Assembly (NCBI RefSeq): GCF_900105535.1
Contig: NZ_LT629779.1
Span: 868,001-932,000, forward strand
Reading direction: 5' to 3'
Length of the DNA: 64,000 bases
Source of the DNA: Pseudarthrobacter equi
Lineage (GTDB): Bacteria > Actinomycetota > Actinomycetes > Actinomycetales > Micrococcaceae
Of this stretch, positions 53,334-62,538 are shown piece by piece (the stretch's first letter is position 1; every line of letters starts with the position of its first letter). The position numbers and the translations under genes were made by a program. The notes under the pieces are model-generated. The model was not told where the DNA came from and did not search any database. It was given only the letters and a program-made list of their open reading frames with translations.

Positions 53334-54716
53334 GTGAGCGTAGGAGAACGCCCGGCCAACCAGGGCGCCGGGACCCCCACAAAGGGTGGAGGACTAAAGA
53401 AGATCGTGGCCGCCTCCATGGTGGGCACCGTGGTGGAGTGGTATGAGTTTTTCCTCTATGCCACGGCCGCCACCCTGGTCTTCGGCAAGTACTTCTTCCC
53501 CTCCACCGGCAACGAGCTGGACGGCATCATCCAGGCCTTCATCACGTACGCGGTGGGATTCGTGGCCCGTCCGCTGGGCGGCATTGTCTTTGGCCAGATC
53601 GGCGACCGGCTGGGCCGCAAGCCCACCCTGCAGCTGACCATCGTGATCATCGGCGTCTCGACGTTCCTGATGGGATGCCTCCCAGGCTTCGCCGACATCG
53701 GCTACCTGGCACCGGCCCTGCTGGTGTTCCTGCGCTTTATCCAGGGCTTTGCCCTCGGTGGTGAATGGGGCGGCGCGGTCCTCCTCGTGGCCGAACACAG
53801 CCCCAACAAGACCCGCGCCTTCTGGTCGAGCTGGCCCCAGGCGGCGGTGCCGGTGGGCAATCTGCTGGCCACGCTGGTCCTGTACATCATGTCCTCCACC
53901 CTCAGCAGCGAAGCCTTCCTCGGCTGGGGCTGGCGCGTGGCATTCTGGCTCTCCGCCGTGATCGTGTTCGTGGGCTACTATATCCGCCGGCACGTCTCCG
54001 AAGCCCCCATCTTCCTCGAAGCCAAGGAGCTCGTGGAGAAGGAGAAAGCCGTCAGCTACGGCGTGGGCGAGGTCATCCGGAAGTACCCCAAAGGCATCCT
54101 GCAGGCCATGGGCCTCCGCTTCGCCGAGAACATCATGTACTACCTGGTGGTCAGCTTCGCCATCGTGTACCTGAAAAGCGTCCACAAGTACGACACCTCG
54201 TCCCTGCTGCTGGCGCTGCTCATCGCGCACGTCATCCACTTCCTGGTGATCCCGCAGGTGGGCCGCCTGGTGGACCGCTGGGGCCGCAAGCCCGTCTACC
54301 TGGTGGGTGCCATCACCGGCGCCACCTGGCCGTTCTTCGCCTTCCCGATGTTCGATACCCGCAACGCCGTGGTCATCGTGCTCGCCGTGACCATCGGCCT
54401 GTGCCTGCACGCCTTCATGTACGCCGGCCAGCCCGCCATCATGGCCGAGCTGTTCCCCACCCGGATGCGGTACGCCGGCGTCTCGCTCGGATCCCAGGTG
54501 ACGTCCATCTTCGCCGGCTCGCTGGCGCCGCTGCTGGCCACCCAGTGGCTCAAGGACACCGGTTCCTGGCTCCCCACAGCCATTTACCTGGTGGTTGCCT
54601 GCGCCATCACCGCGTTCTCCGTGCTGAGCCTGCGCGAAACCAAGGGGATTGCGCTGCAGGACGTGGACAAGGCCGACGCCGCCCGCGAGGGCCTGCTCAA
54701 CGCCTCCGCGCGCTGA
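53334..54716 (+). CDS. MFS transporter, metabolite:proton symporter (MHS) family
   Basis: Importer of a small organic acid, 460 residues, about 12 membrane helices. KKIVAASMVGTVVEWYEFFL and GQIGDRLGRKPTLQLTIVII are MHS-family hallmarks, as are GFALGGEWGGAVLLVAEH and RWGRKPVYLVG. The neighbouring dehydrogenase makes 3-hydroxybutyrate or a similar hydroxy acid the likely cargo. GTG at 53334 has AAAGGAG 8 bases upstream. Confidence 0.9.
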   Translation: MSVGERPANQGAGTPTKGGGLKKIVAASMVGTVVEWYEFFLYATAATLVFGKYFFPSTGNELDGIIQAFITYAVGFVARPLGGIVFGQIGDRLGRKPTLQLTIVIIGVSTFLMGCLPGFADIGYLAPALLVFLRFIQGFALGGEWGGAVLLVAEHSPNKTRAFWSSWPQAAVPVGNLLATLVLYIMSSTLSSEAFLGWGWRVAFWLSAVIVFVGYYIRRHVSEAPIFLEAKELVEKEKAVSYGVGEVIRKYPKGILQAMGLRFAENIMYYLVVSFAIVYLKSVHKYDTSSLLLALLIAHVIHFLVIPQVGRLVDRWGRKPVYLVGAITGATWPFFAFPMFDTRNAVVIVLAVTIGLCLHAFMYAGQPAIMAELFPTRMRYAGVSLGSQVTSIFAGSLAPLLATQWLKDTGSWLPTAIYLVVACAITAFSVLSLRETKGIALQDVDKADAAREGLLNASAR

Positions 54717-54762
54717 GCTGCCACGGCCCCACGACAGTCAGTGCGTACGAAGGGATTTTGAG

Positions 54763-55512
54763 ATGGAACACGAACTGAATGGCCGGAAGGCCCTGGTCAC
54801 CGGCGGTGCCGGCGGCATCGGCGCGGCCTGTGTCCGGGAACTTGCGGCCCGCGGGGCGAAAGTGGTGGTGGCCGACGTCGACGCGGCAGCGGCTGCCGCC
54901 CTCGCCGACGAAGTGGGAGGCACGTCCTGGGCCGTGGATCTGCTGGACGTGGACTCGCTCGCCACCCTGAGCCTGGACTGCGACATCCTGGTCAACAACG
55001 CCGGAATCCAGCGGATCAGCCCCATCGAGGAGTTCGATCCGGTGCAGTTCCGCCGGATCCTGGCCCTGATGCTGGAGGCGCCGTTCCTGCTCATCCGGGC
55101 CGCGCTGCCGCACATGTACGCCAACAAGTTCGGCCGCATCATCAACCTGTCCTCGGTGCACGGGCTCCGCGCCTCCCCGTTCAAGAGCGCGTACGTATCC
55201 GCCAAGCACGGCCTCGAGGGGCTGAGCAAGGTGACTGCGCTTGAGGGCGGGGAACACGGTGTCACATCCAACTGCGTCAACCCCGGCTACGTCCGGACGC
55301 CGCTGGTGGAAAAGCAGATCGCGGACCAGGCGGCCGTTCACGGCATCCCCGAATCCGAAGTGCTGGCCAAGGTGATGCTCACGGAGGCGGCCGTTAAACG
55401 CCTGGTGGAGCCGGAGGAAGTGGCGTCCCTGGTGGCATGGCTGGCCTCCGACCATGCCGGCATGGTGACCGGTGCCAGCTACACCATGGACGGCGGCTGG
55501 TCTGCCAAGTAG
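54763..55512 (+). CDS. 3-hydroxybutyrate dehydrogenase-like SDR
   Basis: NAD-dependent oxidation of (R)-3-hydroxybutyrate to acetoacetate is the likely role. The 249-residue SDR has ALVTGGAGGIGAACVRELAA, CDILVNNAGIQRISPIEEFD, GRIINLSSVHGLRASPFKSA and AYVSAKHGLEGLSKV (Ser-Tyr-Lys). The segment NCVNPGYVRTPLVEKQIADQ is characteristic of 3-hydroxybutyrate dehydrogenases. ATG at 54763 follows AAGGGA. It lies 46 bp after the transporter and is probably cotranscribed. Confidence 0.88.
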   Translation: MEHELNGRKALVTGGAGGIGAACVRELAARGAKVVVADVDAAAAAALADEVGGTSWAVDLLDVDSLATLSLDCDILVNNAGIQRISPIEEFDPVQFRRILALMLEAPFLLIRAALPHMYANKFGRIINLSSVHGLRASPFKSAYVSAKHGLEGLSKVTALEGGEHGVTSNCVNPGYVRTPLVEKQIADQAAVHGIPESEVLAKVMLTEAAVKRLVEPEEVASLVAWLASDHAGMVTGASYTMDGGWSAK

Positions 55513-55579
55513 GGCTTTCCTTGCCCACGGATCCGTGCGCGAACCCCTGAATGCCAGGCTGGGCTGGCCGCTCCGGCGG

Positions 55580-55843
55580 TCAGTCCAGCCTCCGCAGTTG
55601 CCGGTGGTCGTAGAAGAAGAGCCCGCGGACGGTTTTGACGCCAACGGTGGTTCCCTCCTGCGTTACCACCGTCCCTTCGTGCCTGCCGTTGAAGGGGTCG
55701 TCCCCCAGCACGGCATCCCCGATCCGGTAGGGGCTGCGGGGGCGCAGTGCCTCAACCGCCCTGCCCCATCCCAGCGCCACCGCCGAGCCAAGGCTGATGG
55801 GACGGCCCATGCCGGACAGGTCCTGGACATCACTCGTATCCAT
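55580..55843 (-). CDS. Small hypothetical protein with SH3-like tail
   Basis: 87 residues, not recognised. The C-terminal half (RIGDAVLGDDPFNGRHEGTV and TTVGVKTVRGLFFYDHRQLR) looks like a small beta-barrel. ATG at 55843 has GGGAG 10 bases upstream. Isolated, convergent with the dehydrogenase gene. Confidence 0.6.
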   Translation of the reverse strand: MDTSDVQDLSGMGRPISLGSAVALGWGRAVEALRPRSPYRIGDAVLGDDPFNGRHEGTVVTQEGTTVGVKTVRGLFFYDHRQLRRLD

Positions 55844-56105
55844 GCGTACCAACTCCCAGGCGGCAGCCTGCCGCTCAGTCGCGGTGCCTGGTGCCGGAAC
55901 GCTCCCCAGCAGAGGATGGTCCTCGTAATCCCGGCATGCACCTTACGCCAAAGCTATGCGCTAATCACACCAGTCACACCAGTAACAGGTACTCAGGTTT
56001 GAAAGCATCACTACCCGGAGGAGGACACGGGAAGGTCACGGAGCCTGGCGGCCCACGGGAGCCGGTTTGTTGGGGCTGCCTGGCAGCCCATGCCGGGGCC
56101 TTACC
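55844..56105. other. Intergenic region with a short direct repeat
   Basis: 262 bp without a convincing gene. CACACCAGT occurs twice in tandem at about 55965-55982 and is followed by AACAGGT. An open frame crossing this region has no ribosome-binding site and poor protein character. Nothing else recognised. Confidence 0.4.
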
Positions 56106-56483
56106 TCAGGCCCTGCCGTTGATGATTTCCTCGGCATTATCGAAGGTCCACGCCACCAGGGGCACCAGCAATGCGCTGAGTTCGTAGCCTTTTTCCGTCA
56201 GGCTGTAGTCCACCCGCGGCGGGATGACGGGCTGTGCGTCCCGGCTCACCAGGCCGTCCCGTTCCAGGGTTTTCAGGGTCTGCGCCAGCATCTTCTCACT
56301 GATGCCCTCCGCCCTGCGCCGCAGTTCGCTCCACCGTTGCGATCCCTCGGAGAGGGCAATGAGGATCAGGACGCCCCATTTACTGGTGACGTGGTCCAGG
56401 AGCGTGCGGCTGGGGCATCCGGCCGGGAACACGCCGTCGGAAAAACTGAGCGGAAGGGGAGCGGGCTGGAGGGTTGCGTCCAT
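56106..56483 (-). CDS. HxlR-family regulator
   Basis: Winged-helix repressor of 125 residues; members such as HypR, YodB and QorR sense quinones, disulfides or aldehydes through an N-terminal cysteine. Here Cys23 (AGCPSRTLLDHVTSKW) is in that position. RWSELRRRAEGISEKMLAQT and VDYSLTEKGYELSALLVPLV complete the fold. The ATG at 56483 is 6 bases after the -10 TAAGCT (leaderless). Divergent from a quinone-reductase-like gene with nested inverted repeats between them. Confidence 0.92.
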   Translation of the reverse strand: MDATLQPAPLPLSFSDGVFPAGCPSRTLLDHVTSKWGVLILIALSEGSQRWSELRRRAEGISEKMLAQTLKTLERDGLVSRDAQPVIPPRVDYSLTEKGYELSALLVPLVAWTFDNAEEIINGRA

Positions 56484-56489
56484 GGCACC

Positions 56490-56495
56490 AGCTTA
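56490..56495 (-). promoter_or_regulatory. Leaderless -10 box, TAAGCT
   Basis: Complement reads TAAGCT, 6 bases before the HxlR-gene ATG. Confidence 0.5.
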
Positions 56496-56510
56496 CCGCT
56501 GGGTTGGTAC

Positions 56511-56537
56511 CTTACCAGTAGGTAAGTACCTTACTTA
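56511..56537. promoter_or_regulatory. Nested inverted repeats, HxlR operator candidate
   Basis: CTTACC-N4-GGTAAG (56511-56526) and TAAGTA-N3-TACTTA (56523-56537) overlap by 4 bp between the divergent hxlR and quinone-reductase genes. Both have perfect 6-bp arms. Confidence 0.65.
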
Positions 56538-56623
56538 AAAGTGCGTACTCTCTTTCGGGAAGCAATCCCATCAGGGCGTGGTTGTGACCTTTGACAGAGC
56601 AAACATCCCGAAAGGATCCACCC

Positions 56624-57490
56624 ATGAGCATCGTCGTTACCGGAGCCACCGGACACCTGGGCCGCCACGTCCTCGAAGCACTGCTGGAGCGCAACGTTCC
56701 CGCCGGTGACATCGTGGCCGCCGGGCGCTCCGTGGACAAGCTGGCAGATTTCGCAGCCAAGGGCGTCAGCGTCGTGTCCGTCGATTACTCGGACGCCGCC
56801 TCCGTGGCAACTGCCCTCAAGGGTGCCACCCGCGTCCTGCTGATCTCCGGCAGTGAAGTGGGCCAGCGGGTGGAGCAGCACCGCACCGTCATCGAGGCGG
56901 CCAAGGCCGAGGGCGGCGTGGAACTTCTCGCCTACACCAGCATCGCCAACGCGGACACCACCGGCATGAAGCTGGCGGACGAGCACAAGGCAACGGAGGA
57001 ACTCCTGCGTGAATCAGGCGTTCCGTTCGTCCTGCTGCGCAACGGCTGGTACCTGGAGAACTACACGGAGCAGCTGCCCGGGACTCTCGCGCAGGGTGCC
57101 ATTGCCGGCAGCGCGGGTGACGGCAAGGTCAGCGGTGCGTCGCGGCAGGATTACGCGCAGGCGGCCGCAGCCGTGCTGGTGGCCGACGGCCAGGCCGGCA
57201 AGGTGTACGAGCTTGGCGGCGACCACGCCTTCAGCATGGCCGACCTCGCCGCGGAAATCACCGCGGCCACGGGCACGGACATCAGCTACAACAACATGCC
57301 CAGTGACGATTACGCAGGCCTCCTGGCCCAGGTGGGTGTTCCGCAGGCATTCGCGGAGATCCTGGCAGACTCGGACCTGGGCATCGCCCGGGGCGATCTC
57401 CTGGTCAGCACCGGCGATCTGCAGAAGCTGATCGGACGCCCTACGACGTCCCTCGCCGAGGCGGTCCGGTCCGCCACGGCTTCGGCCTAG
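56624..57490 (+). CDS. NAD(P)H:quinone oxidoreductase-like NmrA-family protein (QorB type)
   Basis: Atypical SDR of 288 residues with MSIVVTGATGHLGRHVLEAL, TRVLLISGSEVGQRVEQHRT and HKATEELLRESGVPFVLLRN, as in QorB/YtfG quinone reductases. It lacks the usual Tyr-x3-Lys pair, which fits the NmrA group. Control by the divergent HxlR regulator with Cys23 fits a quinone or electrophile response. AAAGGA precedes the ATG. A strong terminator follows. Confidence 0.88.
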   Translation: MSIVVTGATGHLGRHVLEALLERNVPAGDIVAAGRSVDKLADFAAKGVSVVSVDYSDAASVATALKGATRVLLISGSEVGQRVEQHRTVIEAAKAEGGVELLAYTSIANADTTGMKLADEHKATEELLRESGVPFVLLRNGWYLENYTEQLPGTLAQGAIAGSAGDGKVSGASRQDYAQAAAAVLVADGQAGKVYELGGDHAFSMADLAAEITAATGTDISYNNMPSDDYAGLLAQVGVPQAFAEILADSDLGIARGDLLVSTGDLQKLIGRPTTSLAEAVRSATASA

Positions 57491-57500
57491 CCAACGCAAA

Positions 57501-57541
57501 CGGTGCCCGGTCCCTTTCGAGGGGCCGGGCACCGTTGTTTT
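57501..57541 (+). terminator. Rho-independent terminator
   Basis: CGGTGCCCGGTCCC (57501-57514) and GGGGCCGGGCACCG (57521-57534) pair around TTTCGA, followed by TTGTTTTT. Confidence 0.9.
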
Positions 57542-57629
57542 TCCGGTCAGCCGTGCTGCTGTGCTTCTGTGCTTCCCTGCGGGGCCGGCCGGCCGGCCCC
57601 GCAGCCAAGCTTCCGGCCGCGGGCGAGTC

Positions 57630-58265
57630 CTAGGATTTGCTGCCCGTCAGGGCCAGCGTCCCGCCAAGGCCGATCATCAGCGCGCCGCCTGTTGCCTTGA
57701 CGGTGGAAACCCGGCGCGGCGACCTGGCGAACCATTCCCGGACGGTTCCGGCGGCAACGGCCCACAGGCTGTCGGAAACCACTGCAATGACGAGGAACAC
57801 CGCGCCGAGGATCCCCAGCTGCAGGGGAATCGATCCCGAGGGATAGTCGACGAACTGCGGGAGTACCGCCACGAAGAACACCACGGACTTCGGATTGGTG
57901 GCACCCACCACCGCCCCTTCAGCCACCAGCCGCCGCGGGCGTGTGGCGGTTGGGCGGCCTTCGGAACTGGCGGGGACCTTCCGATGCCTGATGGCCTGGA
58001 CGCCCAGGTAGATAAGGTAGGCAGCCCCCGCGAATTTCACTGCGCTGAAGAGCAGCACCGACTGAGCCACCAGCACCCCAACCCCCAGCGCCACCGCAGC
58101 CACCTGCAGCAGCTGGCCGCAGGCATTGCCCAGCACTGTCAGGACGCCGCCCTTCCAGCCCAGGGCCAGGGACCGGCCGATGACGAACAGTACGCTGGGG
58201 CCGGGGACGGCGATCAGCACCGCCGAGGCCAGTGCAAACGCCAGGAGGCTGGGGGCAGGAACCAT
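57630..58265 (-). CDS. LysE-family amino-acid exporter
   Basis: RhtB/LysE-type exporter of 211 residues with about six membrane helices: LLAFALASAVLIAVPGPSVL opens the family, followed by GVLTVLGNACGQLLQV and EGAVVGATNPKSVVFFVAVL with the conserved NPK motif. Substrate unknown. TAAGAT (complement of 58271-58276) is 5 bases before the ATG, again suggesting a leaderless message. It neighbours an amino-acid permease on the same strand. Confidence 0.9.
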   Translation of the reverse strand: MVPAPSLLAFALASAVLIAVPGPSVLFVIGRSLALGWKGGVLTVLGNACGQLLQVAAVALGVGVLVAQSVLLFSAVKFAGAAYLIYLGVQAIRHRKVPASSEGRPTATRPRRLVAEGAVVGATNPKSVVFFVAVLPQFVDYPSGSIPLQLGILGAVFLVIAVVSDSLWAVAAGTVREWFARSPRRVSTVKATGGALMIGLGGTLALTGSKS

Positions 58266-58313
58266 GCCTGATCTTAGCCCCGGAAGGAGCCCACTGACGC
58301 TGCTTTGCCGCTC

Positions 58314-59810
58314 TCAGTCTGCCTGGGTGCGCCCGGCCGGCTCCACCACCGGCAGCGGTGACGTTTCGTCCTCAAGCTGGGCCCGCCGTCGTCCGTCACC
58401 CTTGACCCACAGGCGGTAGCCGAGGACCAGCAGTCCCAGCCACGCTGCGCCGACGTACAGGGCGATCCGGGTGTCCTCGAAGGCGCCCAGCACCACGATG
58501 ACCAGTGCCATGAAGGCGATGGTCAGCACCGATGCCGCCGGCCACCACGGCGAGGGGAACTCCGACGCCGGGAGTCCGCCGTGCTTGATTTCCCGCTTCA
58601 TTGCCACATGGGAAGCGAGGATCATGACCCAAACCCAGACGGTGGCGAACGTGGCAATCGAGGCGATGACCAGGAAGACGTCCTCGGGGATGACGGCGTT
58701 CAGGACCACGCCCACCAGGAGGATCGCGGTCATCATCACTACCGTCATCCACGGAACTCCGTGCCGGGAGACCTTGCCGAAGGCAGCGGGTGCATGGCCC
58801 TGCTGCGAGAGCCCGAAGAGGATGCGTCCGGCACCGAAGATGTCGCTGTTGATTGCCGAAAGCGCTGCCGTGATGACCACGGCGTTCAGGATGTGCGGGG
58901 CGGCCGGGATGCCCAGCCCGCTGAAGATCTGGACGAAGGGGCTGCCGTTGCTTCCCACCTCGTTCCAGGGGAAAAGGCTCATGAGCACGCCGAGGGTGAG
59001 GACGTAGAACAGCAGCACGCGGACCGGAACGGTGTTGACGGCCTTGGGGATGACCTTCTTGGGCTCGGCTGCTTCGCCTGCGGTGATGCCGAGGGTTTCG
59101 ATGCCGCCGAAGGCGAACATCACCACGGCAAAGGATGCCAGGAGCCCGCCGAACCCGTTGGGGAACAGGCCGCCGTGCTCAACGAGGTTGCCCAGGCCCG
59201 GGGCCACGCCGGAGCCGCCGGCCTGGAAACCGAAGGCGATGATGGCGGCGCCGCCGGCGATCATCGCAACGATGGCTGCCACCTTGATCAGCGAGAACCA
59301 GAACTCGAGTTCGCCGAAGACTTTGACGCTGAGGAGGTTCAGGGCGGCCAGGAAGCAGATGATGGCCAGGATCCAGATCCAGCGGTCTACCTGCGGAAAC
59401 CAGAAGCCCATGTAGATGCTGAAGGCCGTGACGTCGGCGATGGCCACGATCGCCATCTCGAACACGTAGGTCCAGCCGGTCACGAAGCCGGCCAGCGGGC
59501 CAAGGTAGCGGCTGGCGTACTGGCCGAAGGAGCCGGATACCGGGTGCCGCACGGCCATTTCGCCCAGTGCCCGCATCACCATGAAGACTGCGGCGCCGCC
59601 GATGATGTAGGCCAGCAGGACGGCGGGGCCCGCCTTCTGGATGGCGGAAGCGGAGCCGTAGAAGAGGCCGGTGCCGATGGCCGAACCGAGGGCCATGAAC
59701 CGGATGTGGCGGACGTTCAGCCCGCGGTTCAGGACGCTTCCGACGGCGGCTGCCGGGGTCTGCTGTCCGGCGCGGCTTTCGTTCCGGGTTGGGGATGGTG
59801 CTTGTTGCAT
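58314..59810 (-). CDS. Amino-acid permease, AAT family (histidine/proline-like)
   Basis: Proton-coupled amino-acid importer of 498 residues with 12 predicted helices. Core blocks [40 protein letters not shown] and [20 protein letters not shown] resemble ProY/HutT/PheP. The urocanate hydratase gene 2.7 kb away makes histidine a candidate substrate, but that is only context. ATG at 59810 follows AAGG. The leader 59811-59960 has no recognised element. Confidence 0.87.
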   Translation of the reverse strand: MQQAPSPTRNESRAGQQTPAAAVGSVLNRGLNVRHIRFMALGSAIGTGLFYGSASAIQKAGPAVLLAYIIGGAAVFMVMRALGEMAVRHPVSGSFGQYASRYLGPLAGFVTGWTYVFEMAIVAIADVTAFSIYMGFWFPQVDRWIWILAIICFLAALNLLSVKVFGELEFWFSLIKVAAIVAMIAGGAAIIAFGFQAGGSGVAPGLGNLVEHGGLFPNGFGGLLASFAVVMFAFGGIETLGITAGEAAEPKKVIPKAVNTVPVRVLLFYVLTLGVLMSLFPWNEVGSNGSPFVQIFSGLGIPAAPHILNAVVITAALSAINSDIFGAGRILFGLSQQGHAPAAFGKVSRHGVPWMTVVMMTAILLVGVVLNAVIPEDVFLVIASIATFATVWVWVMILASHVAMKREIKHGGLPASEFPSPWWPAASVLTIAFMALVIVVLGAFEDTRIALYVGAAWLGLLVLGYRLWVKGDGRRRAQLEDETSPLPVVEPAGRTQAD

Positions 59811-59960
59811 ACACTTACCTTCTCGTCTTTGGGAGGGGAGCCGCTAACCAGCAGACCACTTCCGGGGACGCCGTGATGAGCCTCACGCAGGCTTGGTGTC
59901 TTTGATCTCAGACTGTCCGGGCGGCCCTGTTGGTTGGGCCCGGCGCCGGCTGTGTGTCGG

Positions 59961-60551
59961 TTACCCTCGCCCTTCAGTCGATGCTGTCCGCGCTGCACTT
60001 TCGATGGCGGCGCGGTGGCTGGCCCATTCCTCCGGGGTCCGGGACGTCAGGTTGGGATCGCCGGGACGCTGGCCTGCCGTCCCGTCGATCAGTTCGCGAA
60101 GGATGTCGGCGTGGCCCAGGTGGTGCGCCCGCTCGGCAACCATGTGCACCAGGATCTGGTGCAGCGTGACCTGGCTTCGCTCCTCCGGCCACCATGGCAC
60201 CGACCCCACTGCATCCAGCGGCAGGGCTTCGATGGTGGCATCGCTGTGCTCGCCGGCGAACCGGTGCAGCTCGAGGATGTCCGCGAGGGACTCGTCGGCG
60301 GCTGCCCACATGTCCGCATCGGGAAGGGCGTCGGCGTCCAGCCAGGGCAGGTGCCGCCCGCTGGGCCGGCCGAAGACCACGCCAAAATAGTCGAGCTCCA
60401 CGCTGGCCACGTGCTTAACCAGGCCCAGCAGGTTGGTGCCGGTGGGTGTCAGCGGCCGGCGGGCGTCGTACTCGCTCAGCCCATCAAGCTTGCCGAGCAG
60501 ATTGTCGCGCCGGACGCGAAGGTACCGGTGCAGTGTCTCTTTCTCATCCAT
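59961..60551 (-). CDS. DinB-superfamily protein (DUF664)
   Basis: Metal-binding four-helix protein of 196 residues, perhaps a thiol-dependent enzyme. The expected three histidines occur in GLVKHVASVELDYFG, TLHQILVHMVAERAHHLGHA. It ends with GQRPGDPNLTSRTPEEWASH, common in this actinobacterial subfamily. ATG at 60551 has TAGGGT 7 bases upstream and no ribosome-binding site. Unrelated to histidine degradation so far as seen. Confidence 0.87.
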   Translation of the reverse strand: MDEKETLHRYLRVRRDNLLGKLDGLSEYDARRPLTPTGTNLLGLVKHVASVELDYFGVVFGRPSGRHLPWLDADALPDADMWAAADESLADILELHRFAGEHSDATIEALPLDAVGSVPWWPEERSQVTLHQILVHMVAERAHHLGHADILRELIDGTAGQRPGDPNLTSRTPEEWASHRAAIESAARTASTEGRG

Positions 60552-60558
60552 GCAACGC

Positions 60559-60564
60559 ACCCTA
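60559..60564 (-). promoter_or_regulatory. Leaderless -10 box, TAGGGT
   Basis: Complement reads TAGGGT, 7 bases before the DinB-family ATG. Confidence 0.5.
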
Positions 60565-60614
60565 CCCACATGGTCCGCCTATCGGTTCCGTGTCAGCGCG
60601 CCATCACGTCCGGG

Positions 60615-61334
60615 TCACACAGCGCGGCAGACGAAAACCATGATGGGCGCGTCATCCGTGAAGGGCGTACGCACCCAGTCGCCGTAGGTTGCCTCCACGG
60701 CGAAGCCCGCTTCGACAAGGTCATCGGCCATGGAGTTGCGGTCGCGGAATGCCAGTAGCTGCGTGTCGTGGACGCGTTCACCGGTGGCGGCAAACGTGGT
60801 GGACGCCTGAAGCTTCACGACTCCCGGTTCCGGTGCGGAGACAGTCCTCCGCTCGATCAATGGCCCGTGCAGGCTGTCCCGTCGTTTGTCCACAAATGCC
60901 CAGTTGTCCCAGGCACGCGCCGCCGGATTCCGGCTTTCGAAGGCCAGTGTTCCGCCAGTTGCCATGGCCAGACGGAGGTCGTGAAGTGTCCGGGACCAGT
61001 CATCGCCCGGAATGGCCTGGACAACATTTCCGGTCATGATGGCGAAGTCGTAGCCCGTCCCGGGGATGCTCCTGCTGTCGCCCACCACCCAGTCGACGTG
61101 TGCAGCGCCCGGCCGGTTGCGGGCGAAGCCGATCATCGCTGTTGACGGGTCAACTCCCACCACAGTGCGTTCTGCCGAGGCAAGGGTGACAGTGAGGATG
61201 CCTGTGCCGCACCCCAGATCCACCACGTTCCGGGCAGACACTTCGCTGGCCAGGCCGCGGTAGAAATCATGGTCCGGCCCGTCAGGATTGTCTTGGTCAT
61301 ATAAATCCACGAGCCGCGGGTGGTAGTCGGTCAT
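60615..61334 (-). CDS. SAM-dependent methyltransferase, class I
   Basis: 239 residues. VVDLGCGTGILTVTLASAER is motif I, VVGVDPSTAMIGFARN the acidic strand, and YDFAIMTGNVVQAIPGDDWS motif II with the TGNVVQ signature of a common actinobacterial group. The C-terminal half is beta-rich. Substrate unknown. The TAGGCT box 7 bases upstream of the ATG suggests a leaderless transcript. Confidence 0.88.
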   Translation of the reverse strand: MTDYHPRLVDLYDQDNPDGPDHDFYRGLASEVSARNVVDLGCGTGILTVTLASAERTVVGVDPSTAMIGFARNRPGAAHVDWVVGDSRSIPGTGYDFAIMTGNVVQAIPGDDWSRTLHDLRLAMATGGTLAFESRNPAARAWDNWAFVDKRRDSLHGPLIERRTVSAPEPGVVKLQASTTFAATGERVHDTQLLAFRDRNSMADDLVEAGFAVEATYGDWVRTPFTDDAPIMVFVCRAV

Positions 61335-61341
61335 GCTGGCC

Positions 61342-61347
61342 AGCCTA
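61342..61347 (-). promoter_or_regulatory. Leaderless -10 box, TAGGCT
   Basis: Complement reads TAGGCT, 7 bases before the methyltransferase ATG. Confidence 0.5.
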
Positions 61348-61492
61348 GGCCACGCAATATCCGGCCTGCGGATCCCGCTTGTCCGGAATACCAGACAGTC
61401 GGCTTCTGAACGGCCACTTTGCTGCCCCGATAGAGGTGCATGCTTGAGTATGGGATCCCGGACACGGCCGGATCCCGGTGAAGGGAGTACGG

Positions 61493-62326
61493 ATGGTTGC
61501 CATGGAGGCGATGCCGGGGGCAGCGGAGCAGCCGGCGCAGGATGCCAAGCCGGCGTCGAAGGTCCCGGCCGCCGAGAACACGCTCCGGATCCTCAAGCTG
61601 CTGGCCTCCCGCCGCGGCCCGATGGCCGCCTCCCAGATCGCCTCGTCGCTGGGCCTGCCGCGCTCCAGTGTCTACCACCTGCTGGGGGTGATGGAGGCGA
61701 ACGGTTTTGTGCTGCACCTGCATGAGGAGCAGCGCTACGGCCTGGGGATCAGCGCCTTCGAACTGAGCTCCGCGTATTCCCGGCAGGAGCCGCTTTCCCG
61801 GCTGGGCCGGCCCCTGCTGGCGTCGCTGGTGGACGCGTTGGGGGAGAGTGCGCACCTGGCCGTCCTCCACGGCCGGGACGTGCTGTACATCGTGGAGGAG
61901 CGGGCCAAGAACCGCCCATCGCTGGTGACCGACGTCGGCGTCCGGCTTCCCAGCCACCTCACCGCCAGCGGCCGGGCCATCCTCGCGGCCCTTCCGAAAT
62001 CCCAGGTCCGCGCTCTGTACCCCAACGCCGCCGCATTCACCGCGAGGCACGAAACTGAATCGCCCATCATGAAGTACTCGGCGCTTTCCTCGCACCTGGA
62101 CCAGGTGCGGCAGCGCGGCTACGCCACCGAACACGGCGAGGTGACCCCCGGTTTCGGCTCCATCGCCGCAGCTGTGACCGACCACCTTGGCTGGCCCACC
62201 GCCGCTGTGGCTGTCACCTTCCTGGAGGAGAAACTCGCCGCGGACTCCTGGCCAGTCCTGGCCGCCCGGGTGCAAAAGGTGGCCAACGAACTGTCTGTCC
62301 GCATCCACGGACGGCCCGCCACCTAG
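61493..62326 (+). CDS. IclR-family regulator, probably of histidine degradation
   Basis: 277 residues with the IclR winged HTH (ENTLRILKLLASRRGPMAAS, ASSLGLPRSSVYHLLGVMEA) and the effector domain (AVLHGRDVLYIVEE, LTASGRAILAALP). Being directly upstream of hutU in the same orientation, it most likely controls the hut genes, as IclR proteins do in other actinobacteria. GGGAG sits 6 bases before ATG 61493; GTG at 61478 is an alternative. Gap to hutU is 212 bp, with no clear operator seen by eye. Confidence 0.88.
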   Translation: MVAMEAMPGAAEQPAQDAKPASKVPAAENTLRILKLLASRRGPMAASQIASSLGLPRSSVYHLLGVMEANGFVLHLHEEQRYGLGISAFELSSAYSRQEPLSRLGRPLLASLVDALGESAHLAVLHGRDVLYIVEERAKNRPSLVTDVGVRLPSHLTASGRAILAALPKSQVRALYPNAAAFTARHETESPIMKYSALSSHLDQVRQRGYATEHGEVTPGFGSIAAAVTDHLGWPTAAVAVTFLEEKLAADSWPVLAARVQKVANELSVRIHGRPAT

Positions 62327-62538
62327 CCCCACTTGCGCCATCACTTCGGGTCCCTAAAGCCGCCTGTCAGGGCCTCGAGGTGATAGGGCAACGGACGACG
62401 GCGGGCATGTCTGGAACCCCGGACAGCACCCCCGCGAAACCCCTGTAAGGCCCGTTCCCAAAGGGCTTTAGTAGATACAGAAGCACTTTCCCATCCCGGA
62501 CTTCCGCAGAACCAGACACACAATGAAAAGGAGCCACC

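Noticed and set aside
55891..56187. 98-codon plus-strand ORF
   Set aside because: No ribosome site, crosses into the 3' end of the HxlR gene on the other strand, and the translation has no protein-like pattern.
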